Below are positions 20,804 to 36,219 of a DNA stretch of 64,000 nt, piece after piece. Both the position numbers and the translations under genes were made by a program. Below the pieces are notes generated by a model that made no database searches, was not told the origin of the DNA, and saw only the letters and a list, made by a program, of their open reading frames with translations. This DNA comes from Lactifluus volemus (taxonomy: Eukaryota; Basidiomycota; Agaricomycetes; Russulales; Russulaceae). The stretch lies in the NCBI GenBank assembly GCA_022376515.1, contig WTXI01000054.1, positions 62,001-126,000 of the forward strand, given 5' to 3'. Numbering within the stretch: the first letter of the stretch is position 1; every line of letters starts with the position of its first letter.

Positions 20804-22711
20804 TCATTGAGTTTGACACTCTGGAGGCCCGCCATCCGCCTCGTCCTCGTCTTCCCAGTCGTTTTCATCACCCTCACCAAACTGGGATGGAAATGCCTGG
20901 TCAAAGAAGTCCGAGCTCGCGGGAAAGGACCGTGCACGCACTTCGGCTAGCGAACCCTCCTCAAACACTACGTGATCTACGATTTCTGGCAGCGGTTCGA
21001 TATCAGCTTTTTTCGGTGGTAGTAACGCGGCGAGTTCCTAGAAAAGAACGTTAAACACGCAAGGAACGGCCCGAGGATAGGGCAGGGAAATCAACCTTAT
21101 GATCCACGGTGCTCATCCAATCTTCGCTGGGCATCTCGAGTTGCATCACGACATACAGATTTCCGCGTGCATCCGGGTTCTTGTAGGTTGGCATACCTTC
21201 GTTCCGCAGTATAATGGTCATCCCCGAGGTTATAACCTTGCCTCTTGGACTTGCTACTCGCACCCCTCGGCCGTCAAGGTGGTGAATGAGTATACGATCA
21301 AAACCGAGAAGTGCCTCAGATAGAGTAATAGAGACAGTGGCGAGCAAGTCGCTCCCCGAACGCTCAAACGACGTATGCCGTTGGGTTTTTAGTACGAAGA
21401 TAACGTCACCTGGTGGAAGGCCGGGCTGGGATGGGATAGGCAGGTGAAAACAAACCTTGCAGGTGAGAGCAGTAGAAAGTACCTCTTGATCTCCGGCACC
21501 TGTAAGAACGATGCGCTGTCCCTCTGGCATGCCAGGTTCAATGCGGAACTCTTGTCGAGTTTTTTCCTCCACGACTTTTTCGCCTTTGCATTTCTTGCAT
21601 CTTCGGAACACCCTGAGAATGGTCTACCTTGCATCAATACCGGACTCACCGATCTTTCTCTCTTAGGATCTCACCGGTGCCATGGCAGTCAACGCATGGC
21701 GCCCGCGAGGTTGCGATACGGACCGTAGAGACCTATTGTATTCTGCAATCAGAAAGTGACATTCCGGATGCAACAAAGAATGTACCTGGGAGTACACATG
21801 TTTCCAACCGTTGCCGTCGCATGACACACACTTCTTGGCTTTTGCGCTGCCCTTGGCTCCCGAACTAGTCTAGTTCAGCCTCTGAAACCAAAAACATTGT
21901 TCATAAGTGCATACTCACCCCTTGCAGGCTCCACACTCCGCTTGTTTCTCCATATTTACCTTCACTGTCTTTCCATTGTAGAGATCCTCAAGTGAAACCT
22001 CGTATGGAATCACGCTGTCCTCTCCTTTGTTCCGTTTCCCAAACGGTCCGCCGGGTCCGCCGAAGTCAAAGCCGAAGGACGCCGGGCCTCCGCCAAAGAG
22101 TTGGGCAAAGAGATCTTCCACATCTGGGCCACCCTGAAGACCGCCAGGGCCAGCAAGGCCCTGCATACCATGGGTATCATAGACCTCGCGAGTGTTTGGG
22201 TCGTTTAAGATCTCATATCTAAACTCAGATGAGCACAAAGGTAATGGCGAAACGAGGGGTAGGATAAAGAGACGTACGCGGCACCTAGCTCTTGAAAATT
22301 TCGAATGGCATTTGGGTCACTGGGATTCTAGAAGAAGCTCAGATATTGGAAAGAGACGGTGCGGTAAGTATACCTTATCCTGGGGAGAAAAACAAGGCCA
22401 GGTTAGGGCGAGGGTCAATCGCGGAATTTACAGGCACATTTCAGCATACCGGGTGAAGGTCCCTAGCCTAAAGAGAGATCACTCAGGATTTCACATGAAG
22501 GAAAGTGCGAATATAAGGACCTTCTTGCGATATGCCTTTTTGATTTCGTCTGAGTAAGTTAGGACATGCACATTCCGGATAGCGGGCGTTTGCATGCCTA
22601 CCTCCGGTGGCAGTTGGAGACACACCCAGCACGTCATACAGTTCAGTCTCGATGGCCACTATAGAAATTTTGTGATAAATAAACCATGCGAGACTGAAAA
22701 AAATCCTCACT
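20804..22711 (-). CDS. Type I (class A) DnaJ/Hsp40 co-chaperone, Ydj1-like
   Basis: Exons (minus): 22711, 22602-22658, 22521-22549, 22450-22467, 22374-22379, 22278-22327, 21919-22218, 21786-21864, 21650-21732, 21483-21612, 21096-21425, 20804-21037; 438 residues, all phases closing. J domain (ETELYDVLGVSP ... KKAYRKK ... HPDK), a G/F-rich segment (GGGPASFGFDFGGPGG), four zinc-finger CxxC motifs (CGACKGSG, CVSCDGNG, CVDCHGTG, CKKCKGE) and the C-terminal substrate domain are in the family order. Ydj1 is 409 residues. The end CQTQ reads as a CaaX farnesylation box, as in Ydj1 (CASQ), implying partial membrane anchoring. It stimulates Hsp70 ATPase and delivers clients. Oddities: the ATG is split A|TG by a 52-bp intron, and HPDK is spread over three exons, DK being a 6-nt exon. 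It is divergent from the methyltransferase gene. Confidence 0.9.
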
Positions 22712-23134
22712 TTTGAAGGAATGAGTTGTCGTCCGGGTCGAAAAACGTGTGCTGTAAGAGAGGTTAGACGCGGGAGCCGAGCCGCGTCCCGCGACGCGCA
22801 TTAGGATAACAAAATACGAACAAATAATCGACTCTGCCACTCTCACTGCAACTGCGATCTCAAGGTGAGCCTTACTTTCTTACTCCAATCCACATGATGC
22901 TTCGGTAAATTATACTTATCTACATTGCCTGAATGCGTTTCCACGCTTGGCGAATCATTTCCTCTCTGAACATCCCGATATCGTTTCAGTGCAACCGGCT
23001 GACATGACCTCTTATAGTTCTCTGCGCTAATACTAGTGATGTTCCTACTGCCAAAGCATGTTACACTACGTCCTCTGTGATGGGACCCGACCTGATTCTT
23101 TCGATTGCTTTTTGCACCCACTTAGCAATAAATC

Positions 23135-25145
23135 ATGAACTTTTACTTTGATGCTGCCAAAATCATTGACCGTCTGGACGCAAAGCAAGGTTCTGTGAAG
23201 AGCCTTTTAAACACCCTCCCGGAGAAGAGTCGCAAGCGTACTGCCGCGCTCGTCATAGAGACTCTGAAATGTGGGCGACGTCCCACCCAAACCATTGAAC
23301 TCTTATAGCCCGACTCACACCCTGCCCGCTAGACAAGTCTGCACTCACCGAAGTGATCGCAGCAGCAAATCTCTTCAAGGCGGAGAAAAAGATTACATCT
23401 CACAATCTCGCTTTAGTCCTCGTCCACGATCTCCTCCTTTCTGGTGGTATCCAAGCTGGTGATGGCCCCGTGAAACAGGCGCTACTTCGGCACAAGACAC
23501 GTCTTCGCAGCGAGTTGCAGCGCGTCAAAATTAGGCGAGGAGTCAAGTCGGACAGCGAGTTGGCCGCAGCAGATGACATACAAGCAGGTGGGTTTTCACA
23601 TCGGCCGTCCTATCCCTAATCGAAACAAAACTCCCTTTAACCCAGCTCGGATCCCTCGATATGTGCGGATCAATACCTTAAAATGGACTACTGACGAGGC
23701 CATAAGGACCTTCCGAAATAATGGGTATGACCTTGGCGATCCCCTTGAAGAAATGACGTACGTCCCCACTCATTACAACAATATAAAATCTAGCGTCGAA
23801 ACTCTTCATTATCTCCGGTCAGGAGTTTCGCTCGGGACGCGCATATCGGAGACGTTTTATTATTTCCACCGCAGGCACAGCTCACCAATATTCCCGAATA
23901 TTTTGATGGCCGAGTCATCCTTCAGGACAAGGCATCGTGTTTCCCTGCGGTTGTGCTCGCCCCGCCGGCACATCCGGAGAGTCTTATCATCGACGCCACT
24001 GCTGCGCCTGGGAACAAGACATCACACTTGAGTGCACTCATGGATAATCAGGGCAAGGTACCGACTCAGTTCGACATTGGGCCTTTTTTTCTTCTTCACC
24101 GTCTAGTAGATCTTGGCGTTCGAGCGTGACCGCGTGCGCTACGGCACACTAAAGGCTATGCTAACCCGAGCTGGATGCAACAACGTTGAGCCGCTCAACG
24201 AGGACTTTCTCTCTACGAATTTCAACGACAAAAAATATAGCCGCGTTACGCATATGTGGGTGTCTTCTGTTTACTGAAGCGCTAACTTGCGTGTGTCCTC
24301 ATTTATATGACGAGATCAGCCTCCTCGATCCGTCCTGCAGCGGATCCGGGATCGTAAATCGTCTCGACCACCTTGTTGAAACAGGTACGTCGCCACCGTA
24401 GCGGTAGGACCCTAAAAAAGGCACACTCAATTATCACGTCAATGTTCCTGGTAACACGACAGACACAGAAAGCTCGAGCGTTGCGCAGCAAGAGCGCCTC
24501 GCGAAGCTCGCGGCATTCCAGCTACAGATGTTACGTCACGCGATGAAATGTACGCGCCACATGTTTTCCCTACCTCATCCTGTGCCTCGTCGTTTCGTTG
24601 TGCGGGTTTCTGTGAACCCGCTTGGCTAATTAACTAGTAACTGCTTGACCTTAGATCCGGCCGTGGTGAAGATCGTGTACTCCACGTGTAGCGTCCACCC
24701 CGAGGAGAACGAGCAAGTCGTCTATGCGGCGTTGCAAAGCGCGGAAGCAGCCGCAGGGGGATTCAAACTCGCCCCACGCGCTGAGGTTCTTCCCGAGTGG
24801 TCACGACGAGGACAGCCGGGTTTCTTGGATGACTCAGGTGTGTGGTGGTTGCTATGCTATGCTCTCCGTTCTCGTTGTAAATTACTAAAAAAACTTTCTT
24901 CTCCACTCGTTCCCGTTCAAGAAGACACGGAAGCTGTCGTGCGATGCTCCGCTGTGGAGGACGCGACGAACGGCTTCTTCGTTTCGTGCTTCGTGCGCCC
25001 GGCCGAGGAGATTGTAGTTACGGGACGTAAAAACACTTTGGAAGCACAAGCAGGGGTGAAGAGGAAGGTTCACTCAGAAGAAGACGATAAAGACGGCGCC
25101 TCCACACAGCTGACGTTGAAAAGGAGACGTAAAAGGAAGAAATGA
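23135..25145 (+). CDS. rcm1: 25S rRNA cytosine-5 methyltransferase, Rcm1/NSUN5 family
   Basis: Exons: 23135-23270, 23333-23587, 23646-23757, 23823-24057, 24110-24255, 24320-24384, 24463-24549, 24655-24837, 24922-25145; 480 residues with all phases closing. (The 24838-24921 intron is free of stops and could be retained.) The N-terminal region (KSALTEVIAAANLFKAEKK) and PRYVRINTLK box are typical of NSUN5. The SAM-binding motif DATAAPGNKTSHL, the LLDPSCSGSG motif and the second catalytic cysteine in YSTCSVHPEENE identify an NOL1/NOP2/Sun m5C methyltransferase. The yeast homologue methylates one cytosine of 25S rRNA in the nucleolus. The tail KRRRKRKK is a likely nuclear/nucleolar signal. Confidence 0.92.
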
Positions 25146-26029
25146 GATTTTGAACACGTAGATAGAAGGGATGTTATCATCGTAGACCAATCCAATCCTC
25201 ACAAATCACTCAGTGCCCGGGTCATATATTCACAACTGGCTTGAAATGCTACGAGTACAAGTGATTCCTCACCGAGGTATTATTAATAACAGCTACAGCT
25301 TTATTGATGAGATTCCCGGTATGGGGGAGGTACTATACAGCCGGAATCTGTCGCTTGTTGTAAAGATCGTCCGCGATGATTCGGGGCTCTGGACATATTG
25401 TACTTAGCTGTGTGCGTCTGCTGGGTGAGTCCTGAGTATCCGGAGTTTTCAACCAGATTGAGACTGCCGTCGGTACCTCATTGTACTAGTGTCCAAGGGC
25501 CGCGCCACTGTTAACTTATCTAGACCTTAACATACCTTCAACCTGACGTGTCTAGGGCAGGGCACACGCTCAAAATTTGATAGAGATTGGGTGTAAAATC
25601 CTTGAGTTATTCAAATACATATGATCCGATATAACTTAGTGCAAGAGTATCGGTTGCAATTAATCGAATAGGGCATCATGTATTGCCAACATGTCAAATT
25701 TTATTAGTGACACCTGGTGGGGGGGAGGGTCTACCAAAATGAACAAATAAACCAAGTCAACGCAGCTACAATTCGAGTGGCACGTGGAACAAAAAGTATG
25801 TTACTGATGAAAAGGGCAATCTCGAACAAGTCGGGGAGACCGAGACGCTGCACGAAACAGGTAACCGGGGAACATGAGTACGGTTGTGAGAAACCGCCGG
25901 TTGGCGGGGTGAGGAATACCTAGAGATGAACCTGGGAGTCGGGGCCGAAATTTTGAGGGAGGTCCTCGTCCTGTTCTGTGAGAAATGTGCTGAGAAGTGT
26001 CAGAGTGTTAGGGTACGGGCAGGGGGCGT
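25146..26029. other. Convergent intergenic region
   Basis: Lies between the 3' ends of two convergent genes and presumably holds both 3' UTRs. No further gene recognised. Confidence 0.6.
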
Positions 26030-27905
26030 TCAGGTTTGCTGGGCGTATTGACCCTGATAGTATTGGGCATAGTTGGAGTAGTCCTGCGATTGCGGATAGC
26101 CACCGGCCGGAGCTTGTTGGGGATAACCGCTATATCCTTGTTGGCCGTAGCCGGGAGCCCCTCCACCACCAGGATAGCCACTATAGCCTGGCTGCGGGGG
26201 GCGATAGCCAGTATTCTGGGTACCCAACGAACCCAAGGCAGACTGCCAGACCTCAGGCCGGCGCCAAGGGGGGATGTTAGAGCTGCTTGTCGAAATGTCG
26301 CCGACTCCGCCTCCCCATTGACCCCTGCCAGAGTCAGCGCCTGGACCTTTTCCAGTTTCTCCGAGCTCTGCCATCAAGCTAGCATATTCCGAATCGAATC
26401 CTCCCCCTTTCACCATCGCCTGAGAAGGAGGACCGCCAGGGCCACCCCCCGCAGAGTCACCACCACTAAAGGCAGCCCCTTTATTAACAGTACAGTCGCG
26501 CGCCATGTGTCCAGCGCTGCCACACACGCGGCAAATGATGTTAGCAGTGAAGTTACGTTGCTCCGGGCAGTCGTATTTGCGGTGGCCAATGCCACCACAA
26601 TTTTGACAAATCTGATTTTCGTCGTCACGAAGCGTACCATTGAGCGCAGCCAGTTCGCGAAGCTGGTTGCGCTTGTGGTCATTTTGGCCCTCGGGTGTTG
26701 AAGCCGCCTATGATGGAAATTAACGATCAGGTTTCGGATACCCGATGGAGGAAACCTTACGGTCTCGATAACTCTGTTGATCAACCTGACGCAGAGAGAA
26801 ACTTTCTCATCCGAATCGGCCAGGACGAGGCAATGCAAGTCTTCTTCAGCATCTTCAGCGTATTGGTCTGGACGAGCCTTGCCTTCTTTAACGCTTCCCT
26901 TTCCGCGGATGCTGATCTTTGCACCACTTTCTTTCTCCATCTTCTTCAAGCTGTTGCCACGAGGTCCCACAAGAAGGCCAAAAAAGTTGATCTCGGGGAA
27001 TTCCTTAACGGGAATGTATACCTTTTCCGATGGGCGTTGAGAACGCTTCTGCTGGTGGTACTCAACAGGCGGTCGGAAATTCGGGTCGTTCTTCATTGCG
27101 CGATCAACAAGACGAATGCGTTCGTCTTCTAGCTTCTTCCTATAACGGACCTCACGGGTATTGGTGCGCCGGCCATGGGCATCGTATGTAGGCGGAGGAG
27201 AGGGAGATCTGAAGGACGAATGAGTTCAGTGTTTGTGTCGACAACGCCCCCGAGTTTAGAGACATACCTTTCACGTTCCGGGGGAATAAAGTCATTCAAC
27301 CGGAGCTTCCTATTGATTTCCTCGAGTCGAAGGTGTATAGCATAGTTGTCGAGCTGTGCTTGGGAAACACCCGCTGCGGAGATGGCTGTCGGCAGTCCAG
27401 GAATATCTGCTTTAGCGTCACCCCAACGACTGCGCTTCTTGCGGGTTGTATCAGCTGCAAGAAAGGGGGGTCATAATGGAAGGGTTAGTTTCAGTAGTTA
27501 GGGTCAGTGTGAAACGCCCAAATGAGCCGTTTCAGATATCACAATGTCGATGGTCACCCGAAAGGACATCGAAGACGATGTAGGGTTACGCTGTCGCCTA
27601 TATGCACGATGCGATAAAAGTAAATGAGCAGCGGCTGACTTACCAGGACTAGGTGTGCCGGTCGAGGATGGGGAATCTTCCTTTGTCCTAGAGCCGTCAT
27701 CCCGCGGACGTGGATAAGCCGAAGGAGATGGTTGAGCTAACTGCGGCGGGGCAGATTCTTCCACAGGTGCTGGACCGAAACGACGACGATTTCCACCGAG
27801 AGGGACTAAACGGGGGGAGATGGGTAAGAAATTAGATGAAATGAATATGAAGATATACTGACTCTCATTAGTCCCAGTGATCTGCTTAGTTGCGGGTCTC
27901 CACAT
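26030..27905 (-). CDS. Branchpoint-binding protein (SF1/BBP)
   Basis: Exons (minus): 27863-27905, 27644-27805, 27268-27454, 26761-27208, 26030-26707; 505 residues. It begins [25 protein letters not shown], a start I recognise in fungal BBPs. Then come the SF1 helix-hairpin region ([19 protein letters not shown]), the KH domain ([19 protein letters not shown] ... [17 protein letters not shown]), the QUA2-like helix ([20 protein letters not shown]), two CCHC zinc knuckles ([28 protein letters not shown]) and a G/Y/Q/P-rich tail. It binds the intron branch-point sequence in the early spliceosome, with U2AF, in the nucleus. Head-to-head with the TFIIH helicase gene (about 260 bp between starts), suggesting a shared promoter. 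Confidence 0.94.
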
Positions 27906-28168
27906 GAGAATAAAGCGATACAAGACAATATCAAGAAAATGGAAGAAGAGAGACTGAAAAAGAGTTGACACGGTTCGGCCAAAGTGCCAGTCCTCACTTA
28001 TTCAAACTCAGCAAAGCTGACATAAGTAAGAGTCATTCCCTCTTCTTTGCCTTCATCCTTTCCTTTCCTTTCCTTCATCCATGGCTAGCAAACGAACGGT
28101 GCCAGAAGGTGCGGGCCCCGGATTTTTGGCCTCGGTTATACTTAAAGGATAGGAAAGGCATCAATGAG

Positions 28169-31477
<3,309 letters not shown>

Positions 31478-32010
31478 AGGAAGGGGAGGAAGAGGTGTGG
31501 GGTAGAGAGGGGTCAGGTGAGAGACAAGGGATTAACGATTGTAAAAATAATGATTGAAATTAATGGGGATGGACGATCTTGGTTCGGACGTGTCGGAGGG
31601 CGGCAAGGGTTGGTGCCAAATTGGTGGGATTAGGCGTGGGCGTTTAAAGTGATCGAGAACGAACCGATGTGTTGCGAGGGGTAGCGAGGGGGGAAGGGGG
31701 GAGGGGGTGAATATGGGAGGGAGATGGTGGAAAAAGGAAATGAGAGGGAAAAAAGAAGTAGTGTAGTAGAAGAAGTCAAAGGTATGGAAGTAGAAGCCAT
31801 TCGTATTCGAGTTCAAGGGAGATCGACGCGTCTAAAGACGGCTAACGACGATTCAGTCCAGGTTGAGGTTGTATTCAATCTTGGCGCTCGCTCTCTTTAC
31901 GGACGAACGGGGGCACATGTTACGGGTTCCTCCCTCGTATATAGCATGAAACTCAGCTCCGCTCCCTGTCCATTTACCCCTCCGCATCCGCTTTCTTTAC
32001 CGTCCCCTCA
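31478..32010. other. Intergenic, purine-rich
   Basis: Contains a G-rich run (about 31675-31710). It should include the Ssl2 3' UTR and the bZIP promoter. Open frames on both strands here lack any family resemblance. Confidence 0.5.
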
Positions 32011-33147
32011 ATGTCTTCGAAAAGAGGCAGAAAACGTAACGATAATTTACCCCCCAATCGCGCTAGAGATGTCCAGAGGGCTTTCCGGGCCCGCCGAGCC
32101 GCTCATCTTGATGTCAGTATCTCCCACATTCATTACAATATCATATTTCTCATTTCCAACAACAAAACAGGCCCTCGAGCAACGCGTCGCTGAATTAGAA
32201 GAAGAAAATGCTAACCTTCGCGCAGCTTTGAATCTTCCCCCGGCCAATAGGGCCCCTCTCGGTAAAGGTCCCACGGGCAAGGACAAGCCAAAGAATCAAG
32301 GTGCGGGACTTGCGACTCGACAATCTCAGGCTTCCGCTCTCGACTCGGTCAGTCGAGGAGGCTCTTCCGCCGACTCTCCACTTCTACCAGGGCGCAATCT
32401 CTTTCCCCCTCGACTATCACTGCCACCATGCGCCCATCTCCCAACGCCGTTCACAGCCTTGAGGGCGGCTCGTGGGATCAAGGGATGATCATCGGTGAGG
32501 AACAGAATCAATCGGCCTCACACCACCACCCCTCTTCGTCTTCCACCGCCGGTTATCATCCTCCTCATCCTCCTTCTCTTTCGGGTGTGCCCGGCGCGCA
32601 TACAACCAACACTAAAACGACCTCACAATTCTCTTACCCAAGTCCGGCTCAATCTTCATCTCGTACCACTCTTCCTGGAACCATGTACATGCCCACCGTC
32701 CCTCCAGGTACACAAAATTTTCCTCACACCACCGACCGTCCGCTTTCGGAGGCGTACGCCACCGGTGGAAGTTACACCGTACGCGATCTGAGGGGCAGTG
32801 GTGGTGGTGGTGGTGGTGGAGGTGGAGGTGGAGGTGGGGGTGAGGATCAACAACAGCGCTTCCCCTATTCCCAACCTTCTTATTCAAGTGGTGGTGAACC
32901 CACTCATACAAACTTACATTACCCCACTCAACAACAGCAACAACAACAACAGCGCGATCCCTCACCCGCGCAAACGTCCGTTCCGTTCGCCCACAGGCGT
33001 TCTATTACAGACCCACAGGGGTTCTCGTCTCTTGTCAACCAATATCCCCATCTACCGCCTCCGCAGTCCCTACGACGCCTCTCACCTCCACGTCCAACAG
33101 AAAGCTCCCATTCTGTCCGACCATCATTCAACGGTGGAAGCAGTTAA
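32011..33147 (+). CDS. bZIP transcription factor
   Basis: Exon 1 (32011-32112) encodes a basic region: KRGRKRNDNLPP then NRARDVQRAFRARRAAHLD. After a 58-bp intron, exon 2 (from 32171) opens with a leucine zipper, ALEQRVAELEEENANLRAAL, with L/V at heptad spacing. The rest, in a different frame from about 32335 on, is low complexity: S/T/P-rich, a run of about 15 glycines (32800-32845) and a polyglutamine run (about 32930-32952), ending at 33145-33147. The link between the zipper frame and the long C-terminal frame needs another splice (a candidate donor after 32260) or hides a one-base error; I could not settle it. Targets unknown. Confidence 0.75.
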
Positions 33148-33780
33148 ACGCTATTTTCTTGCGCCTTTTGGTCGATCTTGCTCTTCTTTTCTCTTTCTTT
33201 CGGCATAGGGTCTTTGTTTTCTTCTCGCACTCTTTCTTTCTCTCTCTTCCTTTACTTACTTTTTTTAAATCTTGTCTTACCACTCACAAAGCTCTCGGTA
33301 CTCGTCGCTCTTTGTCGCTGAAAACGTTTCTGTATCATTATTTGATCACCCTGTTTTGCGGTCCACCAACCTTTTTTTGTACGTCCTACCCACACAAGTC
33401 CGGACGTTGCCAAGGGGGTTCCTTACCGAGGCTGGCCTTTGGACTCCTAACAAAGACCGCATGGACACTGTATCACACTCTTCGGGGGGCGGCGGGGGGG
33501 CATCTTTGTTGTCGTATTAAGATCCCCATTGTTATCGGCTTCAGGTTTTCTTTTTTTCTCTTTTTCGCCTCTTACTTCTTATCAGAAACTAGTCCAATGA
33601 CCTTCCTAATATTGTCGACTGGATATATCACCGTTATATGTGCTCTACATAAGGCTAATCCCAATGAGTTTTGAGTAGTAGCGAACTTTTGTGGGTGAAG
33701 CGCGCGTGTGCACAGAAAAAAAAATAGAAGACGCGGCCCTTGCGAGTCGTGTGACAAAAGGTGTGGATCAGATGATGGGG
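33148..33780. other. Convergent intergenic region, T-rich
   Basis: T/C-rich (33150-33290) 3' flank of the bZIP gene, convergent with the uracil-DNA glycosylase gene. No gene seen. Confidence 0.6.
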
Positions 33781-35872
33781 TCACAGCTGGCACCAATCTA
33801 CCCGCCCGTCAGGGCCATATCGCGCCTCGAGCCATTCGTTGGCCTTTTGGAAGTGTCCGTTGCCGAAAAAGCCTTTGTTGGCACTCAGTGGGGATGGGTG
33901 CTAAAAAAAAAAACAATGGGGGCAAGAAGAAGCGCGCATATGCGCGCGCGCTCCGATCATCAGCGTGAGGCGTCGCGTGGCACAGAGAGAACAAAGACAG
34001 GAGTTTTGGGTTCACACATACCGCGCTGGACAGAATCAGGTGTTTGTTCTGATTATGTGATCATCACCCAAAAAAAACGCGCGATCGGAAAAGGGCGTTG
34101 TGGATTTACGGAGCGCACACAAGGGGAAAAGGGAAGAAAAAAAAGGATGTGTCAGCATATCTATTCAAGCGGAGGACGAGGGAGAAGGGGTGGAGGGTAT
34201 GGAAGGGTGAATGATGGGAGAAAAAGGGGTGGGGTGGGGCTGTATGTGGGGGGAGGTGTCCAGGTGGGGAAGGAACAGGTGATCGGAGCGGGTGGGTTGG
34301 GGGGAGGGCCGAGGCTCTCTCTCCTTGGGATTCTTAAGCGCTCTGGAACTCACCTTGCTAAGCTTCGCGACGCGCTTTGCGGCCCACGCGCCCCACGCGA
34401 GGAACACGACGCCTCGGCCAAACCCGGATTTGGTCCCAAGATTCGCGCCTCCGTAGCGGTCGACGATTTCGAGAACGCGATCCGTGAATTGCTCCCAGCC
34501 CTTGCCCTGGTGCGAACCTGCGCTGTGCGCACGCACCGTCAGGCACGTGTTGAGCATCAGCACGCCAGCCTCGGCCCACGTCGTCAGGTTCCTTTTTGTT
34601 TAAGATGAAAAAGGAAGGGAGAGAGAGAGAGAAATGGAAGAGAGGGGGGAATGCGGTGTAAGAATAGCCATCAACGGAACGGAGCCCGTCAAGCAAACAT
34701 TAAAAAAAGGGGGGGCAGCAAGGTGGAGGCGGTAGATAGATGCATGTCATCATGTGTGCCTCCACCTAGAAAAGGGGGGAATCGACTCACCCGTGCTTTG
34801 GCGGAACGAACCCTTCATATTCGGCTTTGATTTCCTTATAGATCTGGGCGTCGCGACCAAAAAGTGATAAGTGACAGCTGTCATAAGGGAGGGAGGGAAG
34901 GAAGGAAAGAAGGAAGATTTGGGAAACAAAAAGGTAGAGATAAGCACGGTACATTTTTCAAGGATGGAGGCGCTGGAACGCCGGGCGGGACCGAAAAGCA
35001 GAGACCTGTAGCAAGGAAATGTAGAGGGGCAATCCATAAGAAAACCGTAGACCCGCGACGTCGGTAACGCCACGAGAGGCGCCGGGTCGCGTACCATGCG
35101 CTTGACCTGGCCCGTGGTATGGGTCTTGGCCAATCATGACGACTCTGACTTTGCCCAGAGGGGTATAATTCGACCATGAATAGATATTCCGTGCTGCCTC
35201 AGAATCATGAGGAGAGGTGCCAAGAATAAATGCATGCATAGGGTCGGCTGTGAACTTACGTGCAGGGTAAATTTTCAGGTTATCCGCGTTATCGTCGGGA
35301 CCATGCACGCCTTCCTTCCAGAGGTAATCTTTTAGCGCTATAAAGTACGGCTTTTTGATCTCGTCTTTGAGAACTTTAAGCCTGTAGCGAAAAAGGTTGG
35401 TCGATGATGAGTCATGACGGAGAAATGAAATTTCCCCCAGGAGGCGCGCCTACCAGCTCTTGCCCATGGTCTCGCATTCCAATTTGAGGAGCCTCTTCTG
35501 GTCATCTGTCAGCGAATCGATATAATCGCTCAGGGAGAATGGGATGGAATTGAGGGACTGTGAGCCAGCATTCCCTCCGGATGATTCAGCGACAGAGGGC
35601 TTATCGCTCGAACTGGAGGCTGCAAGCTTGGGCTTCTTCTTGGCATTTTTTTCTGAGCTTTGGCCAGGGGTAGAACCAAGCATGTCAAAGAGGGTCCTCT
35701 GACGTTTGCCAGTGATGGCACTCGTTGAAGTTGCCTCTTTTGGCTCTACGTTCTCGTTATGATCAGACGATGTGGTAACAGATTTCGCGTCAGTGGGGGT
35801 CGACGTGGCCTGCGAAGACGGCTGTTCCAAGTCCTCCAGATAGACGACGCGATTCCCAGACGAAGTGGCCAT
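33781..35872 (-). CDS. ung1: Uracil-DNA glycosylase, family 1
   Basis: Exons (minus): 35454-35872, 35260-35381, 35095-35193, 34953-35005, 34791-34843, 34354-34591, 34022-34048 (27 nt), 33781-33900; 376 residues with every phase closing. The N-terminal about 135 residues are disordered and S/T/K-rich ([11 protein letters not shown] resembles a PCNA-interacting motif, an inference). The catalytic domain carries the water-activating motif [13 protein letters not shown], the uracil-pocket region [28 protein letters not shown], and the DNA-intercalation loop HPSPLSA. It removes uracil from DNA in base excision repair. No mitochondrial presequence is evident from the first ATG; upstream frame stays open to 35914 without an ATG. 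Confidence 0.93.
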
Positions 35873-36030
35873 GGGTGGGGTGGTATCCTTAGACGCGGAG
35901 TACTGTATGAACACGCGACGACGCGACGCGACATGCCGTTGGCGGAGATGCGCGGAAATTCAATCTCGGCAATTTGCGATACTAAGCCTATTCGCGTTCG
36001 TGGCCGCTGATCTGTATTGGGGTTAGCTTA

Positions 36031-36161
36031 TCAGTGTTTCTGCTCGATGACATCGACCCTGCCCATCTTATGCAGATAGTTTGTGAGAGCGGACACTGTT
36101 TCAACTTGAACATCAAGCGGCAAAGCCTCGATCCTTGTGATCTGGTCACTTGTTGTAAAGC
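36031..36161 (-). CDS. Terminal exon of an unrecognised small protein
   Basis: Between a good acceptor (CTAG ahead of 36161) and a TGA at 36031-36033 the minus strand encodes 42 residues with helical character (QITRIEALPLDVQVETVSAL, then NYLHKMGRVDVIEQKH). A possible upstream piece ends at about 36217 before a GTCGAT donor. The rest of the gene, perhaps up to an ATG near 36324, is not resolved. I do not recognise the family. It would lie just upstream of, and in tandem with, the glycosylase gene. Confidence 0.4.
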
Positions 36162-36219
36162 CTAGACCCGAATGGAAAAACCTTTTTTATGCCGGATAAA
36201 ATTTTGTGTGGGGATCGAC

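Noticed and set aside
31532..31816. A 94-codon minus-strand ORF rich in F, H and P
   Set aside because: Composition follows the purine-rich plus strand; no splice partner or motif.
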